Positions 20,158 to 28,908 of a stretch of 64,000 nucleotides of DNA are shown here, in pieces (within the stretch, counting starts at the first letter, position 1; every line of letters starts with the position of its first letter). Under the pieces are notes generated by a model. The model was given only the letters and a program-made list of their open reading frames with translations, made no database searches and was not told the origin of the DNA. The position numbers and the translations under genes were made by a program. Origin of the DNA: Medakamo hakoo (lineage: Eukaryota; Chlorophyta; Trebouxiophyceae; Coccomyxaceae); the NCBI GenBank assembly GCA_026636295.1, contig CP089456.1, positions 806,001 to 870,000 of the forward strand, written 5' to 3'.

Positions 20158-20267
20158 ATAGAGCGAGCGAGCGAAGACGGTGTGAGGACGCGTGCGAGCA
20201 TTGTCGCGACTGACACACTCTCGTTTCGTGCTTTCCTCGGGCGTGCCTCGCCTTCCTCGCATCCAAC

Positions 20268-20682
20268 ATGACCCGCACGCTCGCCCTGGCCCTGCTGGTA
20301 CGTACAGCCGCCGCCAATCGCGGAGCAGGCTTCGTAGGAAGGAAGCCTTTTGATGGCGAGAGCAGCTGCCCCGCTCTCCAGCGCAGAGTCTAGCCGCCAC
20401 CATTGCTCCATTACCCAACCCTCTCTGTCTCCCTCTCCCGTTTGACGAGGAGCCTGTGGGACGGCGCGCGCGCCCCGCGCCGGCCTCCGACACGGCCTCA
20501 CACCTCCCTCACATCCACAGGCCGCCCTCCTGTCCACCCTCCTCACCACCGTCACCGCTATGATCCATTCCGGCTGTGCCCCACCCGCTCCCGCAAACCA
20601 GCTCTGCTGTTCCTTTGACGGCGGCGAAACGTATAGATGGGGCGAGCCGGGGGTTGGCGTCATTGGCTGCCACCGTATGTGA
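20268..20682 (+). CDS. Small secreted cysteine protein, short member of a divergent pair
   Basis: Exons 20268-20297 and 20521-20682 encode 63 residues. The intron begins GTACGT, like that of the opposite-strand neighbour. The N-terminus MTRTLALALLAALLSTLL continues to TTVTA and is a standard signal peptide. The mature protein of about 40 residues reads HSGCAPPAPANQLCCSFDGG, then ETYRWGEPG and IGCHRM. It has four cysteines in the order C, CC, C. The CC-x2-DGG-x-TY-x-W core matches the neighbour almost exactly, so the two are probably ancient duplicates. It lacks the Gln/Asn repeat. A secreted signal, wall or defence peptide is possible; nothing in the sequence decides this. Confidence 0.7.
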
Positions 20683-20692
20683 CGAAAACCAT

Positions 20693-20745
20693 TTCAATTC
20701 ATTCTTCGGACGCAACGATTTCGATTCATTCTTCGGACAACAAGA
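20693..20745. repeat. Short tandem repeat around TTCATTCTTCGGA
   Basis: Two near-identical copies of a TTCAATTCATTCTTCGGAC-like unit lie just after the stop of the small secreted protein. The AT content is unusually high for the window. Confidence 0.7.
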
Positions 20746-20960
20746 AAAAAAACTGCGCGGGTCTCCTTCTCTCCATCCAAACCAACGCACGCACACACGC
20801 GCGCGGCACAACATCAGGGGGAAAAGCATCTCGCTCAGGCGGGCAAGGGATGTGTCTCTCATTCAAAAAAAAGCAGGCAGGCGGGGACGGTTGTTGTCTC
20901 TCTCTCTCTCTCTCCAGGCGGGGCTCGGTCAAAAAAAATCACTCATCACTCATGCAACTC

Positions 20961-23066
20961 TCACGGCAGCAGGCTCGGCACGGCCAGCGCGTACAGGTCG
21001 CCGTCAAACGTGTTGGCGTCCGGGTCAGGCGGCGGCAAAGACGCGACCGACACGGTGCCGGCGCCGTCCGCGCCCAGGTCCGCGCTCACGCTCGCGGCGG
21101 GCTTCACCTCGGCCGGGCGGGCGGCCCGGCGGCGCGGCGCGGGCGGCGCCTCCACCTCGTCTTCAATCGTCACGGATTTGGCGGCGACCTTGCCGTCGTC
21201 CTCGTCCTCCTCATCCCCACCAGCAGCAATGGCGCCACCGCCCGTGACAGCCCGCGCCAGGCGGCGGCGGCCAAAGCCCGACGCGACGGTCGGCACGCCC
21301 CTGATGCGCGTGTTGGCCGTCGGGTCGGCTGGGGCGGCGCCGCCGCCGGCCAGCATGGAGGAGGCGGTGACGGCGCCGCCATCACTCAAAGCCGGGCCTG
21401 CGTCCGGGCCCGCCACCAGCTGGCCGCAGCCGAGCGCGGCCACGTCGGCCGAGTCGGGGTTGAGCGAGGTGGTCGGGTTGCAGCGGGACGCGGTGACGCC
21501 GCCCTTCACGCCGCGCGGCACGGGCAGGGGCGTGGCCTTTTTGCCGGCGTCCAGGCGGTCGACCAGCACGTACGTTGCGCCCGCCGCCAGGGCGTCGGCC
21601 GCCGCGGCGGGCGGGGAGCGGACGAGGAAGCCGCGGCGGGCGGCGGCCGTGATGGTCGGCGCGATGCCCTTGGCCGGCACGGGCGCGGCCTCGCCGGGCG
21701 CCCAGCCCGCCAGGTCGATGAACAGGTCGTCCGGGCCGGCGGCGTCCGCCGACGGCGCGGCGGTGAACAGGGACGCGCCGCGCAGGCCCGGGAAGGCGGC
21801 GGCGTACGCTGCGGCGTGCGACCCGTCCGGGCCGGGCGCGAGCACAACCATGACCCGCCCCCGCAGTTTGGACACGTGCGGCCAGCCGCCGCCGCCGCGG
21901 GCCAGGACGCCACGGCCCAGGGGCGTGTCGGGCGCCAGGGCGGCGGCCGTGCGCAGGCCGTCGGGCGTGAGGAGGACGCCGCCCACGGCGTCCTCCGCCC
22001 CGCCCTGTTCGGGCGACGCGTGCGCCGGCGGCGCAAACGCGGCCGCAACCTCGGCGTCCAAAGCTTTCAGCACGGCCGCATCCACCGTCGGCGGCACAGC
22101 CAGCGCTGCGGGCCCGGGCGTCAGGGACATGCGGGCCAGCAGGGAGCCGATGGTCGCGTTGCCGCGCGCGGGCGTGGTCGCAGCCAGCAGTGTCGCGTCC
22201 CGCGCCGACACAAAGACGGTGATCGGCGAGTGGTTGGGGTTGGCAGCCGACCAGGTGGCCAGCTCCGACAGGCACGCGCTCAGGCTCACGCAGTGCGTGC
22301 GGGCGTCGAAATCCGGGTCGGCGAACACCTTGAACCCGGGCGCGACCCAGGCGGCGGCGGTGCGGGTGCCGGGCGCGCCGCCCAGTTTCGGGGCGGCCCA
22401 CCCCGCGTACGCGCCGCCCTTGGGGTCGGCCCACGCATCGAAATGGAAGGCACGGACGCCCAGGGCGCCGGCTTGCGTGGCCAAGGGCGGCAGCGTCAAG
22501 GCGGCGGCAGCAGCGTCCACGCCAGCCGGACGCCCAGCGGCCGCGAGCGCGGCCACGCCGTCGGGAGACGTCAGGAAGGCTTCGGCGCCGGCCAAGCCCT
22601 CGTGGTACGACCGCTCCGTGCCCAGGAACTGCAGCTGGTGCAGGCGGGACTTGGTGGGCGCGGCCGGGTCGGCGGCGAGCGCGGCGGAGGGGGCGGGAGG
22701 CGGAGGGCGGGGTTTGGGCGTGGTCGGCGGCGCGGCCGCGGGCGCAGCAGCGACATCCGCAACCGGCGGCTCGACGGACGCAGCCACCGCAGCCGCGCCT
22801 TTCGCAGCCAGCGCATTCTCATCAACTTTGGCGGCCGTCTCAGCGCGGGAAGACGGGGCGGGCGCCGTCTTGGCGGCGTCGGCCGCGGCGGCCGCAACCG
22901 CGCGGTCGGCCGGGCCAGTGTTGGCGCGCGCGGCCTTGATCGCGGCGGCCACGTCGTCTGCCGTGGGCAGGGGCAAGTTGGGCGGCTGGACGGCGGAGAC
23001 GGCGGTGGCGGCGAAGAGCGCCACGAGGAGGGCGATGGCCAGGACGAGGGCGGCGTGGCGGGCCAT
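20961..23066 (-). CDS. Secreted PI-PLC C1-like protein lacking the canonical catalytic motif
   Basis: This 701-residue single-exon protein begins with a signal peptide (MARHAALVLAIALLVALF...TAVSA). An Ala/Pro-rich linker to about residue 140 is followed by a domain resembling calcium-dependent phosphoinositide phospholipase C (PF16670). Matching elements are HQLQFLGTERSYHEGL, LPPLATQAGALGVRAFHFDA, ADPKGGAY, PGFKVFADPDFD, CLSELATWSAANPNHSPITV, LDAEVAAAF and LLTPDGLR. Family members normally read GTHNSYH and SHPPL at the first two positions; here these are GTERSYH and LPPL, so likely catalytic histidines are missing. The C-terminal 150 residues are a family-external extension with an acidic patch (GGDEEDEDDGK). 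I infer a secreted lipid-binding or wall-associated pseudoenzyme. It is divergent from the large Ala/Pro-rich secreted protein. Confidence 0.72.
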   Translation of the reverse strand: MARHAALVLAIALLVALFAATAVSAVQPPNLPLPTADDVAAAIKAARANTGPADRAVAAAAADAAKTAPAPSSRAETAAKVDENALAAKGAAAVAASVEPPVADVAAAPAAAPPTTPKPRPPPPAPSAALAADPAAPTKSRLHQLQFLGTERSYHEGLAGAEAFLTSPDGVAALAAAGRPAGVDAAAAALTLPPLATQAGALGVRAFHFDAWADPKGGAYAGWAAPKLGGAPGTRTAAAWVAPGFKVFADPDFDARTHCVSLSACLSELATWSAANPNHSPITVFVSARDATLLAATTPARGNATIGSLLARMSLTPGPAALAVPPTVDAAVLKALDAEVAAAFAPPAHASPEQGGAEDAVGGVLLTPDGLRTAAALAPDTPLGRGVLARGGGGWPHVSKLRGRVMVVLAPGPDGSHAAAYAAAFPGLRGASLFTAAPSADAAGPDDLFIDLAGWAPGEAAPVPAKGIAPTITAAARRGFLVRSPPAAAADALAAGATYVLVDRLDAGKKATPLPVPRGVKGGVTASRCNPTTSLNPDSADVAALGCGQLVAGPDAGPALSDGGAVTASSMLAGGGAAPADPTANTRIRGVPTVASGFGRRRLARAVTGGGAIAAGGDEEDEDDGKVAAKSVTIEDEVEAPPAPRRRAARPAEVKPAASVSADLGADGAGTVSVASLPPPDPDANTFDGDLYALAVPSLLP

Positions 23067-24256
23067 GGCGGCTGGATTTGGGGGAGGGGTTTTTGCAGAG
23101 GGGTCGTAAGGGCGGCTTGATTTTTTTTTGTCGTTTGGACGGGGGGAGGCACGGCGGCCTTGCCAACCCTTTCTACTGCCACCGCACACTCCCAGCACGC
23201 ACTGTCGGGCTTGCTGTGCGTTAGGTAAACACGGCGGCACGTGTGGTGCGCGGGAGCGCTCTGGGAGGTGGCGCGAGATTTTGTTTCGCGGGGGTGCGGC
23301 CCGTGGTTGGAAAGCCGATGCGACGAGCGCGCGCGCGCGCGTGCCTTGGGGGACACGCACGACCGCGGGACCGCACACACGCCCTGTTGCACGCACGCAA
23401 GGCGGGCACGCGTACCTTGTGTGCAGGTGGTAGTGAAGGAAGAGGGCCGCCGCCGGCGGCCCGTGGGGCGCGGAGCCCTGGAGGAGGTGGTTTGGCCTGG
23501 AGAGAGAGGTTGGAAGCAATGAGGCGCCGTCTTGGAGTCGGCAGGCGCCCCTCTCGCGCTGTACGCGCCACTCGCTGGTTTTTTTCCCTCCACTCTCTCC
23601 GTGTGTGCTGCGGGGGCTCTCCCGCTCTGCAACCGCGGACGCCCGGTTTGCGCGCGCGCTCCCACACGTCCGCACCTCCAACGCGCGTGCCCGCGCCCGC
23701 ACGCCCCACAGCCCAAGGAGGAAGAAAGGTGCGTTTTGGTCTGGAGGCGGCGAGCCGCATGCGGGGAGGGCCGCGTCCGCCGCCGCTTGCGCTGCGTGTC
23801 AGGCGCAGTCGCAGCCGCGCCCATGCCGCACGCCGGCGCCGGCTGATGTCTATATTATTAGAGAGCACGAACATTGCTCTACCCAGCCTGCCGACAAAAA
23901 AGGACGGAACAAGGCGCACGACTCCGTGCGTCGCCGGCCGGCATGCGCGGCGCGAATAGCCCGGCGGGCGTCGTCTCACACAGAGATTGGTCGCGCCACG
24001 AGACAGCCGCCGACAGCACGGCCTTGCATTGCGGCCAGCATCCACGTATGGATACCACAGACGCCTGTGGTTGAGTAATTTGGGGCGGAGTGAGCACTGT
24101 TCCTGCCCGGCCGTCGTTTTCCTTGGACGGAGAAACGCAGCGCGTCCGCCCGGCGGACCGCACAAGCCTAGCCTCTCTCCCTCAATCAAACTCACCCCCC
24201 CCCCTCCCTCCCTCCTCCACCCGCCAACAACAACAGCCCTGCACACCCAAACAACC
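23067..24256. other. Divergent intergenic region of about 1.2 kb
   Basis: Lies between two genes for secreted proteins transcribed away from each other and presumably holds both promoters. Several open frames cross it but all are Arg/Ala-rich shadows without recognisable domains. An AT-rich patch lies near 23845-23880, and two adjacent small hairpins lie at 24040-24071. No tRNA found. Confidence 0.5.
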
Positions 24257-27200
24257 ATGGCCGGCCAGGCCGGCCGGGCACGGGCCGTCGCCGCGCTCCT
24301 GGCGACCTGCATCCTGGCCGCCGCCTTCACGCCCGCGGCTTCGCAGGCCCTCTACCCCTTCCCACCGCCAAAGCCGCCGGGCTCGACGCCGCCGCCCATC
24401 CAGGCGCCCAAGGCCAAAGCGACGTTCGCGGTCGACTCCTCCACCGAAACCGTGTCCTACATCCCGCTGCAACACTCGGGCGCCGTCGTCTCCAACCAAA
24501 ACGTGCCGCTGGCGTACGGATCGTCCTTCATGAACAACGTGGCGACGGGCGACCCGGCCCGCCCGCGGTCGGTCATGTTTGGCAGCCAGGACAATTTCTA
24601 CCAGTCCTGCACGTCCCAGGCGACCCGCCTGATCTGGCGCGGGTCGCCCTGCCACAACACCATTCCGGCCATTAAACCCTTTGCCGAAGGGTTGGCGACG
24701 GCCGAATGCCGGGTCGTGTCGCTGGCCGTCAAAACCCAACGAGTCAACATCCCGCCCGACTGCTGCCCGCTCATCCGCCAGTTTGTCCAGGACGGGTGCA
24801 CGTGCGACACGGCCAACTTCATCGTGGCCCCGCTCCTCAACGTGTCGTCCACCGTCATCATTGCGTCCGCGCGCGCCGCCCAGGTGTCGTACTGCGCGTC
24901 GGACGAGTATGGCGGCCCGATCGTTGACCCGTGCGCGTCGCACACCAACAGCTGTGAAAAGTTTGCCCAGCTGTCCGTGGCGCAGGCGCCGCCGTCGCCC
25001 AGCCTGATGGCGGCGGGACGCAAACCGGGCGCGGTGGCGGCCCCCGGTGGGATGGTGGGCGCCAAGCCGGCGGCGCCGGGTGCGCTGAGCGCCGACCCGC
25101 TGGGCGCGGGCGCTGCTGCGGCCGGCCCGGCCAAGCCGCCCGCGCCGGGCGCTGCCCTCAACGCCGACCCGCTGGGCGCGGGCGCTGCGGCGGCCGGCCC
25201 GGCCAAGCCGGCCGCGCCCGGTGCAGCGGTCAACCCCGATCCCCTCGGCGCTGGGTCTGCGGCGGGCCCGGCCAAGCCGGCGGCGGCAAAACCTGCCGCC
25301 CCTGGTGCGGCCACGGGCCTCAACCCGGACCCCTTGGGCGCCGGCACGCAGGCGGCGGTCGACGCGGCCGTGCCTGACGGTGGTGGCGACCCTGCTGCCG
25401 AGGCGGCCGTGGATGGTGGTGCCGTGCCCGCCGCCGAGGAGGACGGCGGCAAACACAAAAAACACCACCACCACGACAAGACGCCGCGCGAGAAAAAACA
25501 CCACCACAAAAAACACGGCGACGAGGACGCCGACCCGGCCGCCCAGGCCGCGGCGGACGTGCCGGCCGCCGAGCAGCCACCGCCGCCGCAGCCTGAAGCT
25601 GCCGCGCCGGACCAGCAGCCGCCGGCCCGCCGCCGCCTGCTGCAGGCCGACGATGCCGCCCTCATCCCGGCCCGCCCGCCGGACGTCCCGTACTCCGACG
25701 CCGCCGCCGTCGCGGCCGCACTGGCCGCCAAGGCCAACGCTCCCGCGCCCGCTCCTGTTGCGGCAGAGACGCCTGTCGCGGCGGAAGCGCCGGCTGTCGC
25801 CATGTCGCCCGCGCCGGCGCTGTTTGCGCCCGCGCCCGCGCCGGCCGCGCTGCTGACCACGCCTCTCCCCGCGGCTGCCGCCGCCGTCGCGGCCGCGCCG
25901 TCCGCCCACACCTCCATGTCCGCCCTCGTCGCGGCGGGCGCGGCGGGCGGTGGCACGGCCGCGCCTGCCAATGCGCCGCACGCCGGCGTGCCCATGCCGG
26001 AGGCCGGGCCGGCGTCGCGCAAGCCCGACGCCGGCCCGCTCGCGGCCGTCGCGCGCGCCGCGCCCGCGCCCGCGGGCGCGTTCCCGCCGCCGGCCACGAT
26101 CGTGCCGTCGCCCGGAGCGCCAGCCGTGCTGGCGCCCGTTGCCAAACCCGCTGCTGTTCCGGCTGCGGCTGCCGTCCTGCCGGCGGGCGCGCCCGCCGCG
26201 CCCAAACCCGCGGCTCCAGCCGGGGGCATGACATTTGCCCCGGCCCCGGGCGCGGCCGGCGCCGTCGCGCCTGCGACCGCCGCCGCCCCCGCCGCCGCGC
26301 CGCGCGCCTTCATCATCCAACCGGGCTCGGGCGGCCTCATCCAGCCCAACCCGCTGTACGGCGGCCCCAAAGACCCGGAGCGCAACGCGGCGTGGCAGGC
26401 CCGCCAGGCCGAGCGCGGCGCGCGCGCGGCCGAAAAAGTGCCGCTGTGGGCGAAAGCCCCGCAAATCAAGTCGCCGTTTGGGACGTTGATCCGGACCGCG
26501 CCCCGGCCTGAAGATTATGATTCGCTGGCACGCAAGCTCATGGCGCCGCGGACACGGGCGTACCTGAATCCCTGGCAGCGCAGGGAGGAAAAGCGGTTGC
26601 AAGCAATCGCGGACGAACAGGCGGCCAAGGACCGGGCGGAGTACGAGGCGTTGGTGGCCAAAGCCAAGGCGGCGGGGATCACCAAGCCCAACATGCCGCC
26701 GGCTGGCGGGGCTGCGCTGCCGCTGGGTGCGGGCGCCAAGCCCGCGGCAGCCATGCCGGCGGGCGCGGCGGGCGGGGTGAAGCCCGGCGCGGCGGCCGCG
26801 CCGGTGGTGGGCAGCGCGGGCGCCGCCCCGGCCAAGCCCGCGGCCGCGGGCTCGCCGGTCAACGCCGACCCGCTGGGCGCGGGGGTGGGTGCGACGGGCC
26901 CTGCCAAGCCTGCCGCAGCTGGCGCGCCGGTCAACGCCGACCCGCTGGGCGCTGGGGCGGGTGCGGCGGGCCCTGCCAAGCCAGCGGGCCCGGCCGCGCC
27001 CACTGCTGCTGCTGCTGCTGCCGACCCGGCCGACCCGCTGGGCGCGGGCGTGGGCGGTGCTGCGAAACCCGCGGCGCCCGCTGCGCCGGCGACCGCGGCC
27101 GCCAAGCCGGCTGCGTCCGCCGTGCCCGCCACGACGGCGGCCAAGCCCGCGGCGCCGGCTGCACCTGCTGCTGCTGGTGCTGTCGACCCCGCAGACCCAC

Positions 27201-27427
27201 TGGGCGCGGGCGTCGGCGGCACGGCGGCGGCGAAAGCCGCGCCGGCCAAGCCGCCCGCGGGCGCCGCGCCAGCCGCAGCGGCTGGAGCGGTCGACCCGGC
27301 CGACCCGCTGGGCGCGGGCGTCGCGGGCGCCGCCGCGCCCAAAGCCGCGGTTGATGAGGCCGCCGCATCATCGTCGACGGCGGGCACGTCGCCCGCGGAT
27401 TTCACGTCCATCATCGCGGGCAGGTAG
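24257..27427 (+). CDS. Large secreted Ala/Pro-rich protein with eight-cysteine domain and DPLGAG repeats
   Basis: A single exon encodes 1056 residues. It starts with a signal peptide (RARAVAALLATCILAAAF) and a Pro-rich segment. At about residues 115-235 is a cysteine domain: C-x14-C, then C, a CC pair (PPDCCPLIRQ), a CxC (DGCTCDTANF) and three more C. This order resembles the plant lipid-transfer/hydrophobic-seed eight-cysteine motif. Two clusters of Ala/Gly/Pro-rich repeats follow, with nine copies of DPLGAG in total, four near residues 275-360 and five in the last 200 residues. Between them are a His/Lys tract (KHKKHHHHDK, KKHHHKKHGDED) and a 100-residue charged segment (AAEKVPLWAKAPQIKSPFGT...NPWQRREEKRLQ). 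I infer an extracellular-matrix or cell-wall protein; the His tract could bind metal. Confidence 0.75.
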   Translation: MAGQAGRARAVAALLATCILAAAFTPAASQALYPFPPPKPPGSTPPPIQAPKAKATFAVDSSTETVSYIPLQHSGAVVSNQNVPLAYGSSFMNNVATGDPARPRSVMFGSQDNFYQSCTSQATRLIWRGSPCHNTIPAIKPFAEGLATAECRVVSLAVKTQRVNIPPDCCPLIRQFVQDGCTCDTANFIVAPLLNVSSTVIIASARAAQVSYCASDEYGGPIVDPCASHTNSCEKFAQLSVAQAPPSPSLMAAGRKPGAVAAPGGMVGAKPAAPGALSADPLGAGAAAAGPAKPPAPGAALNADPLGAGAAAAGPAKPAAPGAAVNPDPLGAGSAAGPAKPAAAKPAAPGAATGLNPDPLGAGTQAAVDAAVPDGGGDPAAEAAVDGGAVPAAEEDGGKHKKHHHHDKTPREKKHHHKKHGDEDADPAAQAAADVPAAEQPPPPQPEAAAPDQQPPARRRLLQADDAALIPARPPDVPYSDAAAVAAALAAKANAPAPAPVAAETPVAAEAPAVAMSPAPALFAPAPAPAALLTTPLPAAAAAVAAAPSAHTSMSALVAAGAAGGGTAAPANAPHAGVPMPEAGPASRKPDAGPLAAVARAAPAPAGAFPPPATIVPSPGAPAVLAPVAKPAAVPAAAAVLPAGAPAAPKPAAPAGGMTFAPAPGAAGAVAPATAAAPAAAPRAFIIQPGSGGLIQPNPLYGGPKDPERNAAWQARQAERGARAAEKVPLWAKAPQIKSPFGTLIRTAPRPEDYDSLARKLMAPRTRAYLNPWQRREEKRLQAIADEQAAKDRAEYEALVAKAKAAGITKPNMPPAGGAALPLGAGAKPAAAMPAGAAGGVKPGAAAAPVVGSAGAAPAKPAAAGSPVNADPLGAGVGATGPAKPAAAGAPVNADPLGAGAGAAGPAKPAGPAAPTAAAAAADPADPLGAGVGGAAKPAAPAAPATAAAKPAASAVPATTAAKPAAPAAPAAAGAVDPADPLGAGVGGTAAAKAAPAKPPAGAAPAAAAGAVDPADPLGAGVAGAAAPKAAVDEAAASSSTAGTSPADFTSIIAGR

Positions 27428-27648
27428 CAAAAGAAAAGAGCGAGGGGGGAAGTGGAGACAGTGAGGGGAGGCGTGACGGGGAAACAAATGAGAAAAAGGC
27501 GGCGTCCCGCCGTGCATTCGCCTGGTCGAGCCCAGGCGACGCGGCGGGCGTGGCGTTTGGTGTGTGCGTGTTGTGTGTGTGCGTGTGCAAACCCCGTTCA
27601 AAAAAAGACGAAGAGCTCTGTCCATGTTCCACTACGCAACCCCCTCCC

Positions 27649-28777
27649 TCACTCCTTGCTCGTCACGACGAACAGCCCCAGAATCCCAATGAGCGCGTAT
27701 TTCACCAGCGGGTAGTCGTTCATGATGATGGTCACCCGGCCGACGTGCGGGAGGAAACTGTTGTGATGAGGGGGTGGGTGGACGGGAAAGGTGTGTGGGT
27801 GGGTGGAGTGGAAAGGATGGAAAGGTGTGGTTTTTGGGGGGGGGAACGGCGTCAGAAGAAACTCCCGCTTTTTTGCTCGCCCACCCGCTCTTCTCCTCGG
27901 CGTCATCCCAGACAGGGGGGGGGGGGGGGGGGGGGGGTAGAGGAGGGCTGGTCGCCCGCCCGACGCGCAGGAAAGCCTCAAAACAAAAAAAAACACACCC
28001 GACCACCCGGCCCATGACGTGCTCGCGCGCGAGCCACTGCTGGCCACGCGCGTACAGGGCCCGGTCGTCGCCCCAGTTGTTGTCGCCCTTGGTCAGGATG
28101 TCCTGCGGTGGGGCGCCGCGCGGTGGGAGAGCCATGTTGTCGTTGCCACCGCGTTCCAGGTCGTCCGCTTTGCTGGCCGCGCCGTCGCGGTCACCGCCGC
28201 GGTCGTGGACTTTGATCACGCGGTGCACGATCGGGATGTCCCGGCCATGGATGTTGAAGACGACGACCTCGCCCGTGGTGATGGGGGACGGCCCATTGTT
28301 CAGGAACAGGATGTCGCCGCGGTAGAAAGCCGGTTCCATGGAGCCGGACAGGACGACGACAACCTGTGCGTGATGGTGGGAGAGGAGAGGGATGGAGAGG
28401 GGAGGTGGGTCGGAGCGCGCGGAGCGCGAAAACGAATGGCAGCGCGCGCACAAAAAAACGCAAAAACACCAAACTCACCGGACTTTCCGACCCTGTCCAT
28501 ATGATGAGGAACTTCCAGATCATGAGGGCGGACGTGACGATCAGGCCTGAGGTTTTGGGAGGGGTGAGTGAGGGCGCAAAGACGACGGAGAGCGATTGAC
28601 TTTGCTACAGTTCTCGCTCGTCTTACCAAGGCTCAGGAACTGGAGCAAGGTGTGGCGGACGACCATGCCGGACACGTCGCCGAACGCGAGCGTGATGAAG
28701 CGCTTGAAAAGGGAGGGAGGAGCATCGGAGGAGGAGGCGCCGCGCGCCGGCGACGTCTTTGTTTCTTCGCTCATCAT
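27649..28777 (-). CDS. SEC11: Signal peptidase complex catalytic subunit SEC11
   Basis: This is the ER signal peptidase that cleaves signal peptides in the secretory pathway. Four exons (28627-28777, 28479-28546, 27999-28363, 27649-27757) give about 230 residues. It has an N-terminal membrane anchor ([16 protein letters not shown]), catalytic Ser in [17 protein letters not shown], catalytic His in [12 protein letters not shown], conserved [13 protein letters not shown] and a C-terminal segment [20 protein letters not shown]. Compared with the usual 170-190 residues there is an extra charged loop of about 35 residues between the His strand and DILTKGDNN, containing [10 protein letters not shown]. 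There are two in-frame ATGs at 28777 and 28774. Intron 3 holds a 23-G run. It heads a run of three minus-strand genes. Confidence 0.95.
27915..27937. repeat. 23-base poly-G run in SEC11 intron 3
   Basis: A continuous run of G on the plus strand (C in the transcript) upstream of the last SEC11 exon, near its pyrimidine tract. The length is prone to sequencing error. Confidence 0.85.
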
Positions 28778-28908
28778 TTCTTCGCTGTGCCTCCCACCAC
28801 TCGCCCTCGTTCCATCCCCCACCTCCCTTTCCCCACTCACCCGCCCCCACTACGCAAGAATGCAACCTCACCCCGCTACGCAAGAATGCAAACCCTCTAT
28901 TCCCTGTT

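Noticed and set aside
24182-26602. An 806-codon minus-strand open frame
   Set aside because: It is antisense to the Ala/Pro-rich secreted gene; Arg-rich shadow without start context or domains.
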